From Owenia fusiformis (lineage: Eukaryota > Annelida > Polychaeta > Sabellida > Oweniidae), in assembly GCA_903813345.2 (NCBI GenBank), contig CAIIXF020000008.1, forward strand, positions 28,010,822 through 28,074,821: a stretch of 64,000 nt of DNA. The letters are read 5' to 3'. Under the pieces are notes generated by a model. It saw only the letters and a list, made by a program, of their open reading frames with translations. It was not told the DNA's origin and did not search any database. Below, piece after piece: positions 47,636 to 57,096 of this stretch (its first letter is position 1; each line of letters begins with the position of its first letter). Both the position numbers and the translations under genes were made by a program.

Positions 47636-49370
47636 AATAGTTTAGTTTAGTTTAAAAAAAGTTTAAAATAGTTTATTTTTGTGTCACTGACATTACAATA
47701 TACATATAAAATACATAATAAAAACAACATTTTGTAACATCACCAGCCGGTGCCGACTTATGAGACAAAGTATACATTATATCTGAGTGTCACCCATTAC
47801 TACCCCCAATGGGCAGCTTGGGTCAACACTCATAAAGACAGAGACAAAAAATGTCCCTGGTAAAAATGTATACATGATTAATAACCAATGATATAAATTC
47901 AGTCTGATTAATCAGTTTGGCATAAATAAATAAGCAGTTCATGGAATGATATTGTCAATCATTATATTAAATACATATATTGCACCTAATGTGATATCGA
48001 TATTGCATAATAAATACATATATTGCACTAAATGAGAGTAGCATGTTGCATATGGTCAAAAATTACAATAAATACAAATATCGCACTAAATGTGAATTGT
48101 ATCATGCATATGGTCGAAGACTGTTATTACAATAAATTCATATATATTGCACTTAATGTAAGTAGCATGTTGCACTATGGTCAAATATTACAATAAATAT
48201 GAACATTGCACTAAATGTGAAATACACAATGCATCGGTTGAAGACAAATATTACAATAAATACATGTATTGCACTAAATGTGAGATGCATATTGCATGAT
48301 TAATACATATATTGCACTAAATGTAAGTAGTATATTGCATATGGTCAAATATTACAATTAATATGAATATTGCACTAAATGTGAAATACATAATGCATAT
48401 GTTTGAAGACAAATATTACAATAAATGCATATATTGCACTAAATATGAGATGCATATTGAATAATAAATACATATATTGCACTAAATGGGAGTTGCATGA
48501 GCAGTGAATAAATAAAACAAGAAACCCATAGATAATATTCACCTCTGCAGTACTGAATTGAGACCATCTTCCCCAAGGTTGATAGCTCAAAGCACTAAAA
48601 AGAGGCATCATAAAACCAAGGAGTTTCTGACTAGATACATTTTAAATAAATATTTTATAAAGGAAACTTAGGTGACATGCATACTCATTAAGTGATTATA
48701 GCCTATCAATATTAAGAGATCTCTTATTGCACATATTATAAACTAAAGCTCCTAATGGTCTTTGGAGTGAAGTACAATTCATAATGGAGACAAAAAGAAG
48801 TGTAGAATTGGCTGATGTTACATCTAAATAAGGCAATTTCTGTTTAACATTTTCATAAAAATCACATCTTAGATCATCATAATGGCTACATTCTAATAAG
48901 AAATGCTTTTCATCTTCAATACAATTCATGTCACATAATAAGCATTTCCTTTCGTGTAATGGTATACCTGTGTAGCGCCCTGTTTCAATTGCTAAGGGTA
49001 AAGTACCAGTTCTGAATCTAGCGAGTGACCTACGGTGATGCTTTGGTAGGGCCAAATACCCTTCCTTGCAAACACCATATTTGTACAGTCTATATTGTCT
49101 CAATTTATTGCCATTAGTTTCATTATTTCTATCATCCCATATGTTATGGATAAATTTATCAGAATTTCGAAGAGAGTTAGTAAACTGTTTTAAAATGTCC
49201 TTGGTATGACCAGTGAAATTTATATTACATGTATTTAACATTGAATTAACTTTAAAGTCCCAACTGCTTTTCCGTTTAATGGACCATTCATGTATTTTAA
49301 AATTCAGCCTATTCTGATTCATGGACTTCAGTTTAATGAACAATCTAGCACATTCCACCTTTGTAATATA
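47636..49370 (-). mobile_element. Second 5'-truncated LINE with C-terminal RT protein
   Basis: A 220-codon minus frame (48696-49358) shares landmarks with the LINE at 16124: HRRSLARFRTGTLPLAIETG, then PLHERKCLLCDMNCIEDEKH, the C-terminal zinc-knuckle (CLLC...H...C). The strand's 3' end has AAACTAAACTAAACTATT, the same tail type. Its 3' UTR is unusually long because of a tandem array (47965-48500). It lies inside the 46868-51048 inverted-repeat interval. Confidence 0.8.
47965..48500. repeat. Tandem ATATTGCACTAAATG array in LINE 3' region
   Basis: TATTGCACTAAATGTGA followed by GCATATTGCAT or GCATATGGTCAA and TTACAATAAATACA recurs about ten times with 50-120-bp spacing. Confidence 0.75.
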
Positions 49371-49499
49371 ATAATAGTAATACCTTGGTCAATTTCTTAG
49401 GGACATCAAACCAATGGTTAGCAGCTAGGCCATCTTAATTTATATAGAGCAGGGTCTTGGACTTAGTTTGAGTACATTCCTTATTTTCATGTTTGTAAA

Positions 49500-50470
49500 G
49501 ACAGGCCTGACATCCAGTTGGGATAGGTTAGTTATATTTGAATCAAAGTTTCGTTTTTGTGTATTGGTTGTGCCTGATTGTGCTTCAATGGGTTGAGTAA
49601 ATGCGATTGAGTATTTGGTTGATCCTGGTTGTGTAATGGTGGGTTAGTGTCAAGTAGGTATAGGTTTTGCCGAATTGTGTTTGCTTGTGTTCGCTTGTCT
49701 TTTGATGGTTGTAAGTCTGGTGATTTAGTATCGTGTTGTGCCCCATTGTGTTATGTTAATTTTATAATGGGTTGTGTTCTCTTGTTAATATGTTATGTTG
49801 GATGGCTAGCTGGTTGTGGCTAGTCATATGAGGTATCTTGTTGTGTCTGATTGTGTTGTGTGATTGGCGTTGTCTCCAATTGGAGTAAGTTTGTTGTGTA
49901 TATTGGTATTACAGTTTGATTGTGTTTCATTGCCTGTGCCTGATTTTGTTTTGATTGTTCGGTTTTGGGTTTTTAAAAATTGTGTTGTGTTACTTGAACA
50001 ATGGGTTGTGTTTGCTTTTGTTGGTTTATCATTGGGTTGTGCCAAATTGTGTGGTGATAATTTCATAGTTCGTTTTGTTTTCGTGGTTGTTAGTTTAGTT
50101 GTGTTTTATTGGTTGTGCCTGATTGTGTTTTAATTATTTGGTATTGGATTGTGCACAATTGTGTTGAGTTAATTCAATAATCGGTTGTGTTGTCTTTGTT
50201 GTTTTACTATTGGGTTGTGACATATTGTGCTAATTTGACAATTGGTTGTGTTTTGGTGGTTGTAAGTCAGGTTGCGCTATGCTGGCTTTGGTGCTGGGCT
50301 ATGCTCTATTGCGTTCTGTGTATTTTGCCACTGGGTTATGTTCATACGTTGTATGATTGGTGATTTAGGTTGTGTTTGGTTGTAATAGGTTATATATGTC
50401 GAGTTGCGGACTGTGTCCGATCGGGTTGTGGTGTATATATTGGGTTAAGATACAAATGGCCGGTTTAGGG
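49500..50470 (+). repeat. GT-rich degenerate array (GGTTGTGCCTGATTGTGTT)
   Basis: Nearly 1 kb with strong strand asymmetry. Motifs GGTTGTG, CCTGATTGTGTT and AATGGGTTGTGTT recur at irregular spacing with few C on this strand. The ORFs on both strands here are low-complexity by-products. Confidence 0.75.
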
Positions 50471-51502
50471 TATTATATTGTTGTGCATCAGTTGATTCTG
50501 GGTAGAATCAAAGGGTATATTAATACACATTATTAGTATGTTATAGGTTTGGTACCTACATGTATTCATATATAGTACAATCTCTAGGGTGAGATATTCA
50601 ACTGGTATGATTGGCGTTAGCTTCGAGTCGTTCTCTGATTCTCTGATGAGGTGGTCTCCGTTGTTCAATGAATCCAAGAAAAAACATTGCTAATTTATCT
50701 TTTTACAACATATATTTTTTTGTTGATTTTTCATACAAAACAGGGAGATGTACTTTGATTGCATACATGATATATTTGTGTCTCTTTTTATGATCAAATA
50801 TGTTACTTTGCTCCCCTCCTTAGTTTATATGAGGCTTGGGTTTTCAACTAAAGCCCATGTATGATTGCAGATGAAGCCTATTATTTGACCGTAGTTTTCA
50901 CGACTATTAAACACGGATTGAGATGCGTTTATAACGTACTTCAAACGAACTGCGAAACGAAAATTATCGAAATACGTATCCGTAAACGTAACGACATATT
51001 GATGCGGATACGTTTTAGTTAATCCGTTTTGCGAAACCTCTCTAATATTTTAAGTACTTCGGTAATGTAAGAAGGGAGGATAATATCATGAAAAGAACAT
51101 CTTTAGCCTGTAAACATGTGGCTAATGACTCAATTGACGATGAATAGTTCGTTTCCTCAAAACAATGGACGTTCCAATGAGTTACAATATCAAATAATTA
51201 TGTTGCACACTATATTTTGTCATTACAATTAGTTGTGATATAGTAAGAGTAATGCCGATCTTTTTACTTTCTCTTTATTATATTTAATCGTGTCATGTGT
51301 TCCAATTTACTTTAATAACAATATGTACATATATACATATCAACATATTGACACATGTAATGTCGTTAGCCATTATATCAAATAGTTCTCTCGATTTCGC
51401 ATATATAAAATTGTCCAACATTCCGATCTGTAATTGTGAGTTATTCCGTCAGATCATACAATAGTCGCATCGTTTGCCAACGTGGTCCTTCTCGTGCTAT
51501 CA

Positions 51503-52777
51503 TCAACAGACAATATTACCTAGAAATCAATCAACACCATCAATCAACACAATGGAGAATACCCGATGCATATAATGTGTGTCACCATGGTCACCAGTTT
51601 CAAAATTACGGTATTTCGTTAAAAAATAATTTCAAACGCATTTTGAAATGTTCAATTAGAATGATTTCCAACATCTTACCTGTATGGGGGACAAATCTTA
51701 TAACTGTTCCACCAACTCGTCGAGTCTCATACAGTTTAGTCGGGCATCTCGCATTTGCTTCAGTCAAAGCGGCGTAACTTTCGTTCCAAACTGAACTCCG
51801 TGTCCATGGTAGGGTAGCTATTGTAAACCGATTCAATGGGCATTGCCTAACACTACATAGATTGCCGCTAGCGTGATAACACGATGCGTGGTCAAGTTTT
51901 TCTGGGGTAAGATCTCCCAATTAGAGTTATCAAGAATCGAGTTCAGGTTCTGTCTCATACATTGGACCACAGATTCAGCCCACTCCTCGCCCTTAATAGG
52001 AAACCAGAACGTACATGCTACAGATGACAGTTAAAGAAATACAAAGTTTAATACAATGCTGAGTCACCAAAGTGCAAATCGCAGTGTATGCTAAAATATA
52101 CCTCATATATCTAATACAAAGTTAAATATTAGTATTCCCAAATATCATTTCATAATTTATAGAATTAAGTGGCGTGTTATTGAAATCGGTAAAAATTTGA
52201 CAAGTAGGATTTTCAATGGCTACAACAAAAATCTGAAAGATCAGATATATACGCACGACCTCTTAATGAGTGAATAATTAACTTAAAGATATACTTCTAA
52301 ATGTCAAACGCAAATTGAATAAATCAGATAAATTCTTACCCTGGAAGTTAGTGCGACCCCTTGTTTTTTCAACGTCAATTCTCTGCAAAGACGTTTCCCA
52401 AAATCTATAGGATAACCGTGCATTCCGCATCGCATATTTCTATGTGCCTCTACGGTATCATAGAAATCACAATCGTCAGACAATCCCGAATTCTGCATAA
52501 AGTTAGCATAACCTGAAGACAAATCTCTGTAATATATGATATAAGTCACCAGAGAAGTCTCGAAATTAAGTCGAAATTAAACATATACAATGTAATATGA
52601 CTATAAGACTAAAAAAATCACGTATCTATACCAAAACTACTCTTTAGTTTTGAAGTCTGAAACGAAACATTTCGTCAACTATTTGATAAACTTCCTAAAT
52701 GTATTTGATTTCAAGATCTTACCTTCAAAAACAAAAACGATGAGAAACATTAATCCAGTTCCCGTCAAGTGAGCCAT
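51503..52777 (-). CDS. Small secreted Cys-rich protein, possibly stanniocalcin-like superfamily; frame broken once
   Basis: Minus-strand exons by descending position: 52777-52723 (ATG and hydrophobic signal MAHLTGTGLMFLIVFVFE), 52524-52340, 51991-51680 and perhaps 51519-51503 (ending in Cys then TGA). Phases fit (1, 0, 1). Exon 2 carries DDCDFYDTVEAHRNMRCGMH then GYPIDFGKRLC; exon 3 carries GEEWAESVVQCMRQNL and, further on, ASCYHASGNLC. A GYPxxxGxxxC motif followed by G-x-x-W-x(3)-V-x-x-C and a CY motif recalls a secreted invertebrate family with stanniocalcin-like spacing; this is memory, not a search. The two halves of exon 3 are in different frames. One missing base, for example in the A5 run near 51898, would explain it, so this is either an assembly error or a young pseudogene. 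The exon 4 call is weak. Confidence 0.55.
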
Positions 52778-52819
52778 TTCTGTTTGTTTGATTATCAAAT
52801 GTTCACAGCAGTCCGAACT

Positions 52820-52910
52820 TTGATCTTTACTTAGTCCACGAGGGGAAAGAGTACCCGTGTATATACAACCTACCGCCGAGCAAGACACGCACATACCGCC
52901 GAGCAAATGT
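52820..52910 (-). promoter_or_regulatory. Core promoter of the 51503-52777 gene
   Basis: On the minus strand, GCTCGGCGGTA occurs twice (about 52908-52898 and 52881-52871), then GGTTGTATATACACGGG with a TATA box at about 52866-52858, then TACTCTTTCCCCTCGTG. The ATG follows about 80 nt after the TATA box with no intron. A matching inverted copy is at 54475-54527. Confidence 0.65.
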
Positions 52911-53532
52911 TTGATAATGTCATCTCGTAGGAAAATGAACAGTAAAGGTAATATAATGTCACTAACAATTCCTTTGGATGGTTAGAGTTGTTACTAAGAT
53001 GTTCTAGCAGGCGCAATTGGCCTAGAATTATAGTTGAAATATATTTTTATGTCCAAATTAAGAGATAAGGTAAACGTATTATGGTTTTCGATTTGTTTTT
53101 CTCATTCATACTCGTTTTAATTGATAATAGCCATACATAAGACATACTTGGGTCGGTAAATGGATGTGCATATGCATAATATATTAAGTGTCAAAATATT
53201 AGGTCAAAATAGCACTTTTGAACAGCAAAATCTTCACTTAAACTTTGTCCTAAAAGATCCGAGGTTATCGGACATCGGACCCGATGTGATCGACGAGTAA
53301 TATTATAAAGATCCGAAAATATCTTGAGTAAAGGATCTCAGAATCCGAACATTACTTGAGTAAAATCTGTTGAGATCCGACTATATCGTCGAGTTTATGA
53401 CGTGCTGATGAAAAAATAATAAACATACAATCTGCATCATTCATGTGAATCATTTTGTTGTGAACAATAAATGAAACTGAAAAAATATGGCTATCACCAG
53501 TTACCACTGCACATCGAAACATTGTATTTCAG

Positions 53533-53683
53533 GTCCTCGGTACAAATGCTTCCACTGTAGTTATAAATCACACGAGATGGATGACTTTGTGGTCCACTTC
53601 AGTCAGCACTATCCATTACTGAGTATTAAAGTGAATGTGCCTGAGTTAAATGGCAAAAATGGATTTACAATGTTTTGGACTAG
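53533..53683 (+). CDS. Possible single exon with C2H2-type zinc finger
   Basis: An acceptor TGTATTTCAG (to 53532) and donor AG/GTATGG (53684) bound 151 nt reading PRYKCFHCSYKSHEMDDFVV then HFSQHYPLLSIKVNVPEL. The CxxC-x(12)-H-x(4)-H spacing (YKCFHC to HFSQH) fits a C2H2 finger of the kind common in invertebrate THAP/transposon-derived or regulatory proteins. No neighbouring exon was found, so it could be one exon of an unseen gene or a gene fragment. Confidence 0.4.
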
Positions 53684-54474
53684 GTATGGTATTGTATTAT
53701 CAAAGAAAGATCACGGTAATTTTCGTTTCGAGGATATGAAGCTTGTGAAGCTTGGGATTCTTCAAGTTGTGTTCTTTGAGTAGAATGGCGCTTGCAATGC
53801 AGAATTAAATGTTTTTGGGTTGCACTCTTACCATAGACACATAGGAAATATGGTGATTCAAGTGTAAGCATGAATTCAATGTTTTAAAGAACTTTGCCGG
53901 AAACAGACGTTGACGTATAGTGCTGAGGGAATTATATCATATTATATTATATCCCGGTGCCAGGAGTATATGATGAATAAAAAGGGATATTTGTGATATC
54001 GTCATGATATTATATGCTCATTCGAAAGCTTACTCACTACCTCATCGGGTTCTACTCACGGTATAGTCGGAATAGCTCGGTGGTAGCTTCGGGTCCTATA
54101 TAATAGTACTCGTGACATAGTCGGGTCTTTCATTTTCAACTTTCACCGGTGATTTCAATGATATGCAACGTATGGCAGTGAAATAAATATGATACATTTA
54201 CACCTATTGTATCTTTGAATCGAATGAAGTAAAGACAGCCATGGTTGTTACTTATTCAAGATGTAAATCATCATTCAAATATTTAAAAGTTGAATTTAGC
54301 GATTGGATAGTAAACATTGCGCTAAGTACTCATTATTTTGCAAACATTAGTGCCTGGAACAATAACTTTATCAGTTACACACAATTCTGTGTTTTATCTG
54401 TTTTTCATATTGGGAAATTCAAGATATAAACAAAAGTTTATAACTCACCCCCTACATTTTCAGACATCTTCGGG

Positions 54475-54527
54475 TCTTTGCTCGGCGGTAGGTTGTATAT
54501 ACACGGGTACTCTTTCCCCTCGTGTTA
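54475..54527 (+). promoter_or_regulatory. Inverted copy of the TATA promoter
   Basis: TTGCTCGGCGGTAGGTTGTA, TATACACGGGTACTCTTTCC and CCTCGTG are identical over about 47 bp to the minus-strand promoter at 52820-52895. It faces right, toward the PLAT-TSP1 gene, whose coding exon is preceded by an acceptor (TTTTTAG at about 57083). A 5' non-coding exon starting here with a 2.5-kb intron is possible but unproven. Confidence 0.55.
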
Positions 54528-54861
54528 GTCTAGTGTTTGTTTTTTGTGTAGTTCATAGATATTAACGAGGAAGGGGCGATAACTGATTATTTTACATACA
54601 TACATATATAAAACGAAAATGTTTCAACGTTTGTATGACGTGCACGGACCTGGGGACAACTTGAGAAATAAGAATTGATGTCACTTTAAGCGTTAATCCC
54701 TGCCTTATTAAAAGGCAAACCATGTGTTTCGTATATCCTTTTTAAGTACTACTAGTAGCCAAGAAAAGTTTGATGTAATCAATAGCTTTAAAGTTGTATA
54801 GCCCGACATCGTCAAATACGCTGTGAAACGAAACCCTTGCAAAGTTTGAATTACTATTATA

Positions 54862-55140
54862 TTCAACATTGTTTTTCTCTTCTAATTTCCAATTATTGAA
54901 AACATTAAAAAACACCGTCATTTATGTAATGGTCACTGATTGACAACACTTTATTGCGAAAAGTATATATGTATTTTATAAAACGTGGTGTGTTTTCTAA
55001 AACAATATAGAGAAAAGTATGCATACATATTTTTATCAAATTGAATTGTTACCATTCAAAAGATGATCACTAAATTGACAATGTGTAAAATTTTCAGAAA
55101 GAGAAACAAGTGTTCAATTCAGTTCGCCATATCGATACCA
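54862..55140. mobile_element. Palindromic MITE, family P, copy 2 (internally deleted)
   Basis: The left part (ATTCAACATTG, CAATTATTGAAAACATTAAA) and right part (TTTTCTAAAACAATATAGAG, TCAGTTCGCCATATCGATAC) match family P copy 1, but the central ~250 bp are missing. Confidence 0.65.
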
Positions 55141-55487
55141 ATTCTTTACAAAACAATATAACAAGTTAATGGACTTTGCAAGTACATGTAATCTGGGCTG
55201 GTTAACGAGACCTCATCAAATCCAGTGCATCCATTTTTACTCCAAATAACACGCATATATTTCTTTTTACTAAAGCTTCAAGTGAATTTCCTGACAGTTT
55301 TACAAAGTTTATGAACGTTTTAGAAATATTGTTTTCGAAATATTGTTACTCTTTTTATCATGATTGAATAAGGATAAAAAAAACTTTATTTTTAGGTTGT
55401 TGGTATATTTAAATGCATTCAAATTCTGTAATTCTACTAGAGGTAGCAACAAAAAGTTCTAAACAAGCTCAATATCCTGTGGAAGAA

Positions 55488-55757
55488 CCCATATTCTTAC
55501 TATTGAAAATGGATTCTAGCAATAATACCCAACGTGAATCTACTTGTTGAGACTCGATCAGCTTGTGTTCTTTTGGGAAAATGAGGATTTCAGCATGGGT
55601 GCATTATTTTAACATGGGGTCATACACCAACGACTAGGCATCGGGATACCAGCATGTATGTCATTCTCATTTTCTCAGAAGAACTCAAGTTGATCGAATC
55701 TCAACAAGTACATTCATGTGTGATAGTATTGCTAGAATCCATTTTCAATAATAAGGA
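55488..55757. mobile_element. 270-bp inverted-repeat element
   Basis: CATATTCTTACTATTGAAAA, TGGATTCTAGCAATAATACC and TGTTGAGACTCGATCAGCTT are mirrored by AAGTTGATCGAATCTCAACA, AGTATTGCTAGAATCCATTT and TCAATAATAAGGATAT. It sits directly left of family P copy 3. Confidence 0.8.
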
Positions 55758-55787
55758 TATTAAAGCTTAACTAAGACTTTTTGAAAG

Positions 55788-56520
55788 GAGTAATATCGAT
55801 ATGGAGAACTTTTTGAACACACGTTTCTCTTAAACCAGTCATTAAAAAATCTAAAAATTTAACACATCGTCAATTTAATGGTCATCTTTTGAATAGTAAC
55901 AATATAATTTGAAAAATATACTTGTATATATACTTTCATCTATATTGTATCAGAAAACACATCAAACACTTGTTTTGTTCTTGGTATCATGTTTCCAGAG
56001 TGAAATGAAACATCTTTCCGAACCTCATTGGAACAAAATGACATGAACACAACACGTTTAGGTCTCTCAATATTATAATTGTACAAAAGGAAAGTTTGGT
56101 TGATTTGAAAAAAAGTATTTTGTTAATGATATAAAAGGTTTATCTTGATTTTTTCTATTATGGGGGATTTTGTTTTAATTTTTTGAATACTTTTTTAAAA
56201 TCAACCAAAAATTCCTTTGTATAACTATAAAATTGAGAGGTCTAAAAACATGTTTGATATGCTATTTTGTTGCGACAAAAGGTTCGGAAAGACATTTTAT
56301 TTCATTCTCAAGAATCGGTAGAAAGGAGCAAAAACAATTGCACTAAAAAAAACAAAAAATGTTAACAAAAACAGTTATATAAAATATTTCTAAATAATTT
56401 CCGCATTTAATTGTTGTCAATCAGTCAACATTACATAAAATACCGTGTTTTTACAGACTAATTTCAATGATTGGTTTAAGATAAAAACATTGTTGAATTC
56501 AGTTCTCCATATCGATACCA
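55788..56520. mobile_element. Palindromic MITE, family P, copy 3 (longest)
   Basis: TAATATCGATATGGAGAACT on the left is mirrored by AGTTCTCCATATCGATACCA on the right. Inner mirrored blocks include CATCTTTCCGAACCTCATTG against GGTTCGGAAAGACATT, and CAATATTATAATTGTACAAA against TTTGTATAACTATAAAATTG. 733 bp, no ORF. Confidence 0.8.
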
Positions 56521-57096
56521 CTCCTTTGGTAAATTTTGGTAAGTCCCACAAAGCCTGTGTGTTAATATCAACAAAATTTGTGTTATTTTGATGTCTTGCT
56601 TTTAATTTGACTTTTTAATTCATAGATGTTCTTAGCTTCAGTAGTCTGGTCGCAAGGAGTCACGTTTCGACTATCTTGTGCCTGAGTATTTGCCAAGAAA
56701 GGCGACCGCGGGTCATGAATTCAAAAGCCTAAGGCAGCCGCAAGTTTTCTGTGTTTGCAAATTCAAAATGATATAAGACTATAAATGTAAATAATAATCA
56801 AATCGATAATTTCTAGATTTTACTAAAGATATGAAGAGAGGCTCATTCATGTTGAAGTTTGAAATCAAACATCTTGCTATGATTAATGATGATGAAGACA
56901 TCGTTCGAATAATCCTTATGCTTAAATTTAAAAAGTACTTAGTTAAAAATTCATTATTCCTAGCTCGAAATACCTTGAGATGAGATTCTGACCAAGTCGG
57001 ATATTTTATAGGATATAAAAATTGAGTGTTGAATGCTATTCAATAAATTGACTTTTGTAATTGATAACACTCACATATTTTTAGGTGAATGTAAAG

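Larger units (their letters stand above)
46868..51048. mobile_element. 4.2-kb interval bounded by inverted AGGTTTCGCAAAA repeats (putative large DNA transposon)
   Basis: TAGATAGGTTTCGCAAAA (about 46867) is mirrored by TTTTGCGAAACCTCTCTA (51028-51045). Inside each end are repeated CGGATACG/CGTATCCG motifs (46910-47000, 50970-51015). The interior contains a truncated LINE and a GT-rich array and no transposase. The TIRs are short, so the element call is provisional. Confidence 0.5.

Noticed and set aside
49864-50133. Val/Leu-rich plus ORF and Thr/Asn-rich minus ORF
   Set aside because: Composition by-products of the GT-rich array.
51436-51777. 113-residue plus-strand ORF
   Set aside because: It is mostly antisense to the minus-strand exon at 51680-51991 and shows no family features.
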